Shown here: piece by piece, positions 52,884 to 61,115 of the stretch
Layout: each line of letters begins with the position of its first letter
How positions within the stretch are numbered: the first letter of the stretch is position 1
Origin: Thiohalocapsa sp. PB-PSB1
GTDB lineage: Bacteria > Pseudomonadota > Gammaproteobacteria > Chromatiales > Chromatiaceae
Assembly: GCA_016745215.1 (NCBI GenBank)
Contig: CP050890.1
Coordinates: 3,534,001 to 3,598,000, forward strand
Direction of reading: 5' to 3'
Length of the DNA stretch: 64,000 bases
Program-made: the position numbers and the translations under genes
Notes under the pieces: model-generated
The model's input: only the letters and a program-made list of their open reading frames with translations
The model's database searches: none
What the model was told of the DNA's origin: nothing

Positions 52884-54707
52884 ATGACTGATGCTAAAGC
52901 CACCCTCGCCGACCAATCGTTCAAGTCAATCCTCAAGCATTGGATCGCACGCTGGGCCTTGCCGCGTGCATCCGTCGCCGCGCTCCTGCTTGGCGGGTGC
53001 TTGCCATGGAGCCCACCCGGTGTGGCCCAGCCAAACGGATTCCACGCACCGCCGGAGCCCCCGCCGGTACACTATGGCCCGAGCGAATACGAGCAGTCAG
53101 CGACAACGGCATTCGCTCCCCTCGCAGTTGACGACCAACAAGAATGGATCCTGCATAAAACCGAGGACAGCGAACATCCGAACGGTGAGGAGCAGGCGTA
53201 CGTCTGGCTCATGAATCGCGCCCGGCAGAATCCGAGTGCTGAGGGTGCCTTTCTAGTCGATACCGGTGACAACAGAGTGGAGTCCGCTATCAACTATTTC
53301 GATGTGGACAGGATTCTGTTGCGGGAAGAGTTCCACGCCATCCCGGCCAAGCCGCCAGCGGCTTTCGATCGACGCCTGTACGCGGCAGCCAAAGCGCACT
53401 CGGAGGATCTAATTGACCGTGATGCCCAGGATCATGATGGTCAATTCCCGCGTGTCGGTGATGCCGGCTTCAGCTTTCTAAAGATGCGGGGTAATGTGTT
53501 TTCCTATGCAACTCATGCGCTCTATGGTCATGCCGGCTTCAACATCGACTGGGGCTTTGGCACTGGCGGCATGCAAAATGGCCGCGGACACCGTATGGCG
53601 ATCATGTCCGTCGATGGCGACTATACCAATGTTGGCATCGCGGCATTGCCGGAGATTGATCCGGGTACCCGCGTCGGTCCTTGGGTGGTCACCGCCAATT
53701 TCGCCCAGGCCTATTCCGCTGCGGAAGACCATTATAATCGCTTCCTGGTAGGTACCGTTTGGGAGGATCGCGACGGCAACGGCCGCTACGATAGTGGCGA
53801 GGGCTTGGCAGATGTCACCGTCGCACCCACGCAGGGGCCGTACTATGCGATTACCGCCGCCGGCGGTGGCTATGCGATCCCGATCATCGAGCCTGGGCTC
53901 TACACTGTGGACTTCTACGGTGGCGAGTTACAGGGCATCGTAACCCAGAATATTGTGGTGAGCGACGACAGCGAATTGCTCGATCTCCGTTATCTTGAAC
54001 CCAACGAGGATTCCGATGGCGATGGCCATGCGGACTCTCTCGATAATTGTCCATTGATCAACAATCCGGACCAGACAAACAGCGATACCGACAATCTGGG
54101 CGATGCCTGCGACGATGATGATGATGCAGATGGTGTTGCAGATCCCTTGGATACGTATCCGCTTGATCCGAGCCTGCCGATGGGTGCGATCGACATACCG
54201 CTGCGCACGGGTCTGAATCTCGTCGGCTATCCTTTTGGGGTACCGCCGGCTCATCGGCATTGCACGGACCTGCTGGCCGCGCTTGCAGCCGATGGCTTAT
54301 TGAACATCAGCCGCATTGATCCTCAGACCGCCCAGCTGCAAACCTGCGGCCCAGGCGACGACGCATTCGAGATCGAATCCGGCTCCGCCTACCTGATGCA
54401 AACGAGTCAAGCGCTTCAGCTCACCTTGTATGACGATCAGCCCTGCATCGAGCAACATCTTGCGGCCGGCTCGCATCTGATCTCCCACCCGGTGCCGGAG
54501 GCTGTGACCTGTGGCACCTGGCTGGCACAGTTGGATTTCAGCAAGATCAGTGCCTTGAGTTGGCTTGATCCCACCAGCGATCGTCAGCAGACCTGTGCTA
54601 TCGGGGCGGGTGTTGTGCACGGCGACGATTTCCCGATCCTGGCCGCGCAGGGCTATCGGTTGAGTCTGCATGCTGAGCTAACGCTGCGTTTTGGCAACTG
54701 TCCTTGA
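52884..54707 (+). CDS. Secreted CAP-domain protein with calcium-binding repeats
   Basis: 607 aa. A signal/lipoprotein-like leader (ASVAALLLGGCLPWSPPGVA) precedes a CAP/SCP domain (EEQAYVWLMNRARQNPSAEG, LYAAAKAHSEDLIDRDAQDH, NGRGHRMAIMS) with the usual His/Glu pocket residues. Then comes an SdrD-B-like segment (WEDRDGNGRYDSGEGLADVT), thrombospondin type 3-like Asp repeats (DSDGDGHADSLDNCPLINNP) and a C-terminal tail in two similar halves. Probably surface-exposed; function unknown. Confidence 0.83.
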   Translation: MTDAKATLADQSFKSILKHWIARWALPRASVAALLLGGCLPWSPPGVAQPNGFHAPPEPPPVHYGPSEYEQSATTAFAPLAVDDQQEWILHKTEDSEHPNGEEQAYVWLMNRARQNPSAEGAFLVDTGDNRVESAINYFDVDRILLREEFHAIPAKPPAAFDRRLYAAAKAHSEDLIDRDAQDHDGQFPRVGDAGFSFLKMRGNVFSYATHALYGHAGFNIDWGFGTGGMQNGRGHRMAIMSVDGDYTNVGIAALPEIDPGTRVGPWVVTANFAQAYSAAEDHYNRFLVGTVWEDRDGNGRYDSGEGLADVTVAPTQGPYYAITAAGGGYAIPIIEPGLYTVDFYGGELQGIVTQNIVVSDDSELLDLRYLEPNEDSDGDGHADSLDNCPLINNPDQTNSDTDNLGDACDDDDDADGVADPLDTYPLDPSLPMGAIDIPLRTGLNLVGYPFGVPPAHRHCTDLLAALAADGLLNISRIDPQTAQLQTCGPGDDAFEIESGSAYLMQTSQALQLTLYDDQPCIEQHLAAGSHLISHPVPEAVTCGTWLAQLDFSKISALSWLDPTSDRQQTCAIGAGVVHGDDFPILAAQGYRLSLHAELTLRFGNCP

Positions 54708-54753
54708 TCTCAGGCTCTCGATGGCTCTCGCAGGACAGGCACTTGGTTAGCCG

Positions 54754-56127
54754 ATGAACGCACCGCAACTTCTTGCCCCAGCGGGAACCCTGAAGAGTCT
54801 GCGTTATGCGCTGGCTTATGGTGCAGATGCGGTGTATGCCGGTATCCCCCGGTACAGCCTGCGAGTGCGAAACAACGACTTCGACCTGAACGCACTGGCC
54901 GAGGGTATCGCGCTAGCTCATCGATACGGGCGACGTTTTTATCTCGCGGTCAACGCCATACCCCATGGCGCAAAATTGAGGACTTTCGTCGATGATATGG
55001 AGCCGATAGCGGCACTGTCTCCAGATGCCCTGATCATGGCCGATCCGGGCCTGATCCTACTGGTCCGCGAGCGTTGGCCGGAACTGTCCGTGCATCTGTC
55101 GGTGCAGGCGAACACCACCAATGCTGCTGCGGTGCGTTTCTGGCATAATCAAGGTATTTCCCGGGTGATCCTGTCGCGGGAATTATCGTTGGCGGAGATT
55201 GCAGAGATCCGCTTGGCGTGTCCCGAAGTAGAGTTGGAGGTGTTCGTGCACGGAGCGCTTTGCATCGCCCACTCCGGACGCTGCCTGCTGTCTGGCTATT
55301 TCAATCATCGTGACGCCAACCAGGGCAGCTGTACCAATGCTTGCCGTTGGCAATATCGCATCGCCGGTATTCGGCGTCAGATGACGGATACTCCCAGTGC
55401 CTTGTCGGATGAGCCGAATGCCGGTATGCCGGCGATCGATGATAGGCTGGCGATGCCATCTGATGATGAGTGCCAGGTACAAGACGGCGGGCGCCATCCA
55501 GCCGCAGACCAGGTGTGGCTGTTGGAGGAGGCATCACGGCCGGGTGCCTACATGCCGATCTTCGAGGACGAGAACGGTACCTACATTTTGAATGCCAAAG
55601 ACCTGCGCGCAGTGCAGCACGTGGCGCAATTGGCTGCGATCGGCATTGATTGCCTGAAAATCGAGGGGCGCACCAAGTCGCACTATTATGTTGCCCTGAC
55701 CACGCGGGTTTACCGTCAGGCAATCGACGACGCTGTTGCCGGCAAGGCGTTTCGCTCCGAACTGCTGGCCGAATTGGAAGGGCTTGCGAACCGTGGCTAT
55801 ACTGAGGGGTTTTATCGCCGTCATGCGCCGGCACAGTTGCAGAATTACGAGGACGGCAGCTCGCGCAATCAGCGACGTATTTTTGTTGGCGAGGTGCTAA
55901 CTCAGGATCCGGTCTCCGGCTTGGCCGAGGTGGATGTGAAAAACCGTTTCAGCCTCGGCGACGATCTGGAATTAATCACCCCCCAAGGCAGCCAGCGGTT
56001 TCGCCTCGAATCCCTTGCCAACCTGGATGGCAGTCGGCTGGATGTCGCACCGGGCTCCGGCTGGCGCGTGCGCTTAACGCTCCCAGTTGCAGACGCAACC
56101 ATGGGCCTGATTACCCGCGCCCTATAG
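54754..56127 (+). CDS. trhP: U32 family tRNA hydroxylation protein TrhP (YegQ)
   Basis: U32 peptidase-like protein of the YegQ/TrhP group, needed with iron-sulfur chemistry for 5-hydroxyuridine formation in tRNA. ELLAPAGxxx-type opening QLLAPAGTLKSLRYALAYGA, SVQANTTNAAAVRFW, VELEVFVHGALCIAHSGRCL, NQGSCTNACRW (cysteines) and KIEGRTKSHYYVALTTRVYR. 457 aa, complete. An ~45-residue insert (about 210-256) is longer than in most relatives. Confidence 0.9.
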   Translation: MNAPQLLAPAGTLKSLRYALAYGADAVYAGIPRYSLRVRNNDFDLNALAEGIALAHRYGRRFYLAVNAIPHGAKLRTFVDDMEPIAALSPDALIMADPGLILLVRERWPELSVHLSVQANTTNAAAVRFWHNQGISRVILSRELSLAEIAEIRLACPEVELEVFVHGALCIAHSGRCLLSGYFNHRDANQGSCTNACRWQYRIAGIRRQMTDTPSALSDEPNAGMPAIDDRLAMPSDDECQVQDGGRHPAADQVWLLEEASRPGAYMPIFEDENGTYILNAKDLRAVQHVAQLAAIGIDCLKIEGRTKSHYYVALTTRVYRQAIDDAVAGKAFRSELLAELEGLANRGYTEGFYRRHAPAQLQNYEDGSSRNQRRIFVGEVLTQDPVSGLAEVDVKNRFSLGDDLELITPQGSQRFRLESLANLDGSRLDVAPGSGWRVRLTLPVADATMGLITRAL

Positions 56128-56195
56128 TTATTTGCGCTGAACTTAGCATTCGATCCGCGACTTTGTTTCGAGAGGCTGACTTGCCAGACATTCCC

Positions 56196-56711
56196 ATGTC
56201 CATCATGCCCATCCTTCTGTTTGCCACGGACGTCATTCATGAGATCGCCACAGTGCTTTTCGTCGGCGGTTTGTATTTCATGCTGTTTGTGCAACTGCCG
56301 GCGATTGCCAGCGTCAAATCCCCGCGCATGCGCCTGCAGCTTCGGCATGCCTCGTTCAAGCGTCTGTTTCGCTGGAGCTGGCTCGGGCTGGTGCTGATGT
56401 GGTTGACCGGTGCCTATCATTTGTACCTCACCAAGCCCGCCAAGCTGGAAATGTATGTGTGGATCATGATCCTGCTGTACGCGATTTTTACCCTGCTTTT
56501 GCTAGTCGCGCAGTTCGGTGTGTTTATCGATGCCATCATGGCTCTGGAAGACGGCAACTCGGAGCGTGCGAGCTGGCTGTATCGGCGCTTGCGGGTGTTG
56601 ATCTGGTTCGCGTTTCTGTTGGCGGTGGCTCTGATGTTACTCGATAATACGGGTCCGGCTCTCGTCCAATTCGGAGGATTCAATCTGGAATCGTTGCTCG
56701 ACGGTCGTTGA
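56196..56711 (+). CDS. CopD-like integral membrane protein
   Basis: Four transmembrane helices: HEIATVLFVGGLYFMLFVQL, WSWLGLVLMWLTGAYHLYL, WIMILLYAIFTLLLLVAQF and LIWFAFLLAVALMLL. It resembles the CopD/DUF2269-type haem or copper-associated membrane proteins, with a His in the first helix. The ATG at 56196 is preferred to a TTG at 56163. 171 aa. Confidence 0.75.
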   Translation: MSIMPILLFATDVIHEIATVLFVGGLYFMLFVQLPAIASVKSPRMRLQLRHASFKRLFRWSWLGLVLMWLTGAYHLYLTKPAKLEMYVWIMILLYAIFTLLLLVAQFGVFIDAIMALEDGNSERASWLYRRLRVLIWFAFLLAVALMLLDNTGPALVQFGGFNLESLLDGR

Positions 56712-56750
56712 GTTTCGATCCCAATGCCTTCGCATGTTGCATCAGTTGAT

Positions 56751-56883
56751 GTGATTGTCGGAGAGAAACAGACCAACTGGCGCCGGACTCGCGTTCGCCT
56801 TCGCGAAGCGGCAACCCGCCCATAGTCGTCGCCCATAGTCGCTCTATGGGCGGGTTGCCGCAACGTCGATGCCGGACGATAAG
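56751..56883 (+). repeat. Long-hairpin dispersed repeat, copy 4 (truncated)
   Basis: Begins about 40 bases after the CopD gene stop. The core has GCGGCAACCCGCCCATAG, a duplicated CGCCCATAGTCG loop and CTATGGGCGGGTTGCCGC, a perfect stem. It stops at CCGGACGATAAG, where the next element begins; the CCAGGTGGTCT end seen in the other copies is missing. Confidence 0.88.
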
Positions 56884-57042
56884 TAGCGGTTCAGGAATAA
56901 TCTAGTGCCTCGGTGCAGATGTTCCAAGACAGTCTCCGGTCGTTGTCGTTGTCGTTGTCATAATCGTCTTAGCCGAATGCTCGATAACGACCACGATTAC
57001 GACAACGACAACGAACCGCCTCGGGATTTCTGTACCGCTCCA
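56884..57042 (+). mobile_element. TAAG-type element, short copy 3
   Basis: Preceded by TAAG. Left end TAGCGGTTCAGGAATAATCT, right end TTTCTGTACCGCTCCAC. Read inwards, the ends pair as AGCGGTTCAGGAAT with AGCGGTACAGAAAT. Inside are opposed hexamer runs (GTCGTTGTCGTTGTCGTTGT and ACGACAACGACAACGA) with no ORF. It sits inside the tail of hairpin copy 4. Confidence 0.65.
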
Positions 57043-57183
57043 CTAGGAGGCTGTCCGAAAACGGAGCGAACGGGTACAATCGCCGTCCCTCCCGGACAGG
57101 TGGGCGTTTAGCGCTCCGCCAAGATCGCAGATTGGGTGGGTGTTCAAGTCGGCTGTAGAACCTATTCTCGGACAGCCTCCTAG
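57043..57183. mobile_element. 141-bp MITE with CTAGGAGGCTGTCCGA ends
   Basis: Perfect 16-bp terminal inverted repeats (57043-57058 and 57168-57183), including a TA or CTAG that may be a target duplication as in IS630-type elements. It abuts the right end of the preceding element. No coding capacity. Confidence 0.75.
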
Positions 57184-57309
57184 ATGGCTGTCGGTTGCAG
57201 AGCCTCGCGAACTTCGCCCCGATTACGGTCGCCGCCTGCCCCTGGTACGGGCAAGGCTGGCGGACCCTTGGCATATCCCGTTGCCGGCCATGGAGCTAGG
57301 CCGACAGGA

Positions 57310-57579
57310 TCACGGCATCAACCGGCTGCGGGCGGCGCACAGCCAAGGATGGCAGCCACCGCGGACGTCTTGAACGAACGGTTCCACCTCGATGCGGACC
57401 GAGATGCTCCGGCAGGGCCGATCCGTCGGGCATACCGCTTTCGCCTCCACCACGAAGACCGACTCGGAGACGCCGGCCGGGTTGGGGTTCAGCGCGTCCC
57501 GCGAGAGGCCGGAACCGGCGATCACCGCCGCAACAACCAGTGCGGCCAGACGCCGCGCCAAACGAAGGATGGTTTTCAT
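57310..57579 (-). CDS. Possible small secreted protein
   Basis: 89 aa: MKTILRLARRLAALVVAAVI, AGSGLSRDALNPNPAGVSES, then VFVVEAKAVCPTDRPCRSIS. A clear signal-peptide-like N-terminus follows a GAGGAAT ribosome site 7-8 bases upstream. The C-terminal end (GGCHPWLCAARSRLMP) may be read out of frame near the mobile elements. Not recognised; it could be truncated. Confidence 0.4.
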   Translation of the reverse strand: MKTILRLARRLAALVVAAVIAGSGLSRDALNPNPAGVSESVFVVEAKAVCPTDRPCRSISVRIEVEPFVQDVRGGCHPWLCAARSRLMP

Positions 57580-57830
57580 TGAGTATTCCTCATGCGCTAG
57601 TCGAATGATGCGTCGGCATGTCGCAGCGTCCGCAACAGACGGTGCGCGCCGGCGCTGGGTACGGGACAGCTGCCCCGCTCATCGCCTACCGCGGTTTCCC
57701 GTTTTCCGTGCGGCTTGGCCTCGCCGCCTTCCATCGGCGTTGCCGCCGTGTTAGCATCCGATGCGAACCGCGCTGCTGCCCGGCCAATCCGCAGCGGACG
57801 GCCGTGCAAGATAGAGAGCAACCGACGCGC

Positions 57831-59132
57831 ATGAGCTTCATCCCGGACCCCGCCCAGCTGCCTACAGCCCTCGAGATACTCCTCGCCGGCATTCCTAAGA
57901 CGCGCGAGAAGGTCGCCAAGGTCGGCGACGGCCCCCGGCTGTCCCATGCCATGGCCATGCGCATCGGCCGCAATGCGCATGGCGACCCGACCTTCGTCGC
58001 CGAAACCCCCGTATTCCACCTCGGCTGGCAGGACCGTGGCCACTGCTTCGGCGGATCGACCTTCATCGACGTCCACCGCTACGAGATCAAGGTACGCTTC
58101 AGCAAGCGCGACGCCGAGCGAGCCGACGCGATCGAGCGCGGCGAGGGCACCGGCATCCTCAAGCAGGATTGGATGCTCGTCGCCAAGCTGCCCTACAGCC
58201 TCGGGCGGGTCGCTTGGGTGAAGCTCAAGCCGTCCTATCGGGGCAGGAAGGATGACCGGGACGACCCGCCCGAAACGGCGCGGGGGTGCTCGGAAACGCT
58301 GTGGGACTGGCTCGACGAGCGCTCCTACGATTACTGGGAGACCCGCTCCTACCTGAAGACCGCCGCGTTCCGCACCTTCGATCCGGCCCCGCTCGTGGTC
58401 GAGAGCCTGCGCAATCCCACCGACGAGTGCACCGGCGTTGCGCTCGGCATCTGCACCGACCCCAACGCCGTGTTGGAGCGCATCAAGGCGTCCACCGAGT
58501 ATCGGCGCCTGCTTGACGACGCCAAAGCAGCCAAACGGCAAGGAAGCTGGACGCGAAGCAACGCCCAAGGCAAGGGACCCAAGACCTTCCCACTCAACGA
58601 CCCGACACTGCTTGATCATGCCGAGGAGATCCTCGACCTGTCGTTGCGACAGGCGATGTCCGGACCGGACAATGCACCGCCGAACAGCCTGGCCTTGCTC
58701 GGCAAGCCGGTCATGCTCAAGGCACGCTGGATCTTCGATGAGCACATCAAGCGCCTGAACGATCGCGTGTCCAGCGCCCGCAGCCGCGAGAACATCGACG
58801 CCTTGTCGCCACAGACCGGCGTCATCCAATCCCAGCTCCAATCCCAGCTCCAGTCCCCGGAACAGGCGGCGGACCAACGCGACATCGGCGAGACTGCCGG
58901 TCAGTTCCTGGAGGCCACGCTGGAGCACCTGCACGCTCAGGACGACGATTTGCAGGCGGCACAGGAAGCGACGATCATTGCCCTGTTTACCCGCGTCGAC
59001 CGTCTCGCGTTGTCCCCGGAGACGCGCCTTCGCCTCACAGGTGATCTGGCCAGGTTGCTGATCGACTCCGACCGGACCCTGTCCGAGCGCATCGGCCAGG
59101 CGGGTTCCCTGGTTGCCCAGGCGGGCGGATAA
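57831..59132 (+). CDS. Unrecognised 433-aa protein of the conflict cluster
   Basis: The start at MSFIPDPAQL (57831) follows AGAGAG. Visible features: VFHLGWQDRGHCFGGSTFID, RYEIKVRFSKRDAERADAIE, WDWLDERSYDYWETRSYLKT, a middle part rich in charged helices and a C-terminal helical region with QSQLQSQLQSPEQAAD. No catalytic motif that I can name, no signal peptide or membrane segment. It ends 27 bases before the trypsin-like gene in the same direction and is probably the first gene of that operon. Possible sensor, substrate or new effector component. Confidence 0.7.
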   Translation: MSFIPDPAQLPTALEILLAGIPKTREKVAKVGDGPRLSHAMAMRIGRNAHGDPTFVAETPVFHLGWQDRGHCFGGSTFIDVHRYEIKVRFSKRDAERADAIERGEGTGILKQDWMLVAKLPYSLGRVAWVKLKPSYRGRKDDRDDPPETARGCSETLWDWLDERSYDYWETRSYLKTAAFRTFDPAPLVVESLRNPTDECTGVALGICTDPNAVLERIKASTEYRRLLDDAKAAKRQGSWTRSNAQGKGPKTFPLNDPTLLDHAEEILDLSLRQAMSGPDNAPPNSLALLGKPVMLKARWIFDEHIKRLNDRVSSARSRENIDALSPQTGVIQSQLQSQLQSPEQAADQRDIGETAGQFLEATLEHLHAQDDDLQAAQEATIIALFTRVDRLALSPETRLRLTGDLARLLIDSDRTLSERIGQAGSLVAQAGG

Positions 59133-59159
59133 TCAACCAAAGCATCTCGACAGGCACCG

Positions 59160-61010
59160 ATGGACCGTTTCTATCAGCCCAGCAGCATCCGCATCCTCGC
59201 TGACGACCATAGCACCGTGGGCACCGGCATCTACGTCGGCGAGCACCTGATCCTCACCTGTGAGCACGTTGTTGCCAGCGCACAGGGTCGCGAGCGCGCA
59301 AGTCAGGAGCGGCCTGTTCATTTTCGTTTTGCCTTCGATACTGAATTGCCCGGAGCAGCCAATCCCGCGGCCAAGGTGATCAGTCTCTGGCCCGCCTACA
59401 AATTCAAGCAGCCGGGCAAGCTCTACGACGTCGCGCTGCTTGAAGTCTCCGATCCAAGCCTGATTCCCAAAAGTGCGGCAGCCGCCCCGCTCTCTGAAGA
59501 AATCGACCGACTGCGCCAGCAAGGTGAGCTATTTGGTTTCGCTAATGAGGCTGGCCGAGGCGTCGAGGTCATATTTCAAACGCAGGGCACCGACGGACTG
59601 GTCCAGCTCGACTGGGGCCGTGGTGAGGCGGCAGTCGCCGGAGGTCACAGCGGCTCACCGGTCTGGAACACGAAGACCAGGAAGGTCATGGGCATGGTGA
59701 TTGAGAAGGATGCCGAATCCTCGCCAAATGCCCCGCCGCCCAAGATCGCCTACATGTTGCCTGCCCGCTTGATGAATCAGGCCCTGGAGGAGGTCCGCCA
59801 GGAGCGAGCATACAGCCAGATCAGAAAGGAGCAAGAGGCCCGAGTGTCCGATGCGGAGCGGTCGCTGACCGACCTGCTACGCAAGCCTCTCGGCGATGGC
59901 GACCTCACCTGGCCCAGCCTCATTGAAGTCAGCGTGCGACTGTTCAAGCGAGGACTGGATTCGCGTCCCGGACCCACGGCGCTGGAGCAGACGGCTTGGC
60001 TCCTGCAATATACCGATGCCCGCCAACCCTTTGCCTACGGCCTGCTGCAACTGGCTCAACGCAGATACAGGGGAAGCCTCAACCCGAATGAGCGATTCTT
60101 GCGCGAACTGGAGCAGGTCGGCGAACAGCTGATGAAGCTCTACCCTTACGAGGACAAAGCGCTTGAAAAGGTGCGCAAAAAGGTTGGTCTAGAAGTCGCG
60201 GGCACAAGCCTGGCGCTGCGCTTCCAGCCCACCAACGAATCGATCTTCGCGGTTGAGGCAATCAGGTTTTGGCGTTGGGCCGATGGCGTGAAGGAGCAGT
60301 CGGATGTCTTGGAGACCAACCCGAAGTGGGTACGCTTATGCGGCAAGGCCGGTAGCTTGGCAACCGAGCGCGAGCTAGTGGATTGGATCAAGGCGGAGTT
60401 GACAAAACCCCAGTTCAAACACGGTGTTGAGGTCGTGTTGCCGCCGGAGCGTCTGATGGACTGGGACTTGGCCCCAGAGGCCTGGTGCGATTCCAAGAAC
60501 TGGCGGCTCGGCAATGTCAAGCTCGTGCTGCGCTCCTTCAAAGGCTTCACCGAGCACAACATCAAGCGCCAACAGCACTGGGATGAGGTCATCGCATTGA
60601 GGTTCGATTGCTGTGCCACGAGTGCGACGACCTTGGCGATCGATGATATCGAAGACCTCTTTGCCGATCAGGATGCAGAGCGGGGCGCCGCTGCCGCGAC
60701 AAGCAAAGTGGCCGTCCTCGATCCGGCTTGTCGCGCCGGCGAGCAACTTGAAATCTTGACCAGTGAAGGTGTCTCAGTGGTGCTTTGGCTGCGCAAGCCT
60801 GCACGCTGCGGCACGGCAGCGGAGCAACTGCTCTTGGTGGAGATCGGAGACTGCAATGTCGTCCAGCTTCCGCTCCGTCTCAAGGAACTGCGCAAAAAGC
60901 ATCGCCGCGACCCGCAGGAACCACGTTCCCGTATCGGCCTGTTGATGGACAACCCGTATCGCACGCGCGAGCGGCGGCCAAGCGAGTCTCCAAGGTCACG
61001 AGCAGGCTGA
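59160..61010 (+). CDS. Trypsin-like protease of a vWA-MoxR-VMAP-type system
   Basis: 616 aa. The N-terminal serine protease domain has His in LILTCEHVVASA, Asp in KLYDVALLEVSD and Ser in VAGGHSGSPVWN, all intact. A helical middle (about residues 225-330) could be the effector-associated/VMAP middle region. The C-terminal ~250 residues (FAVEAIRFWRWADG...VVLPPERLMDWDLAPEAWCD...LPLRLKELRKKHRRDP) look like a VMAP-C-type domain. It has no signal peptide, so it acts in the cytoplasm. The family assignment of the C-terminus rests on pattern and context. Confidence 0.75.
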   Translation: MDRFYQPSSIRILADDHSTVGTGIYVGEHLILTCEHVVASAQGRERASQERPVHFRFAFDTELPGAANPAAKVISLWPAYKFKQPGKLYDVALLEVSDPSLIPKSAAAAPLSEEIDRLRQQGELFGFANEAGRGVEVIFQTQGTDGLVQLDWGRGEAAVAGGHSGSPVWNTKTRKVMGMVIEKDAESSPNAPPPKIAYMLPARLMNQALEEVRQERAYSQIRKEQEARVSDAERSLTDLLRKPLGDGDLTWPSLIEVSVRLFKRGLDSRPGPTALEQTAWLLQYTDARQPFAYGLLQLAQRRYRGSLNPNERFLRELEQVGEQLMKLYPYEDKALEKVRKKVGLEVAGTSLALRFQPTNESIFAVEAIRFWRWADGVKEQSDVLETNPKWVRLCGKAGSLATERELVDWIKAELTKPQFKHGVEVVLPPERLMDWDLAPEAWCDSKNWRLGNVKLVLRSFKGFTEHNIKRQQHWDEVIALRFDCCATSATTLAIDDIEDLFADQDAERGAAAATSKVAVLDPACRAGEQLEILTSEGVSVVLWLRKPARCGTAAEQLLLVEIGDCNVVQLPLRLKELRKKHRRDPQEPRSRIGLLMDNPYRTRERRPSESPRSRAG

Positions 61011-61115
61011 TCGACATCATCGAAACAGCGTTCGAATCTCCAATTTACCCCCCGCTGATGCGCTCGGCCCCAATCCTCCGACAACGCCTCGGCAGCCTAC
61101 TTCAGGAGCCAACCG

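Noticed and set aside
57597..58934. 445-codon minus-strand ORF opposite the 433-aa gene.
   Set aside because: Antisense shadow; the plus-strand gene has a ribosome site, operon spacing and normal codon use.
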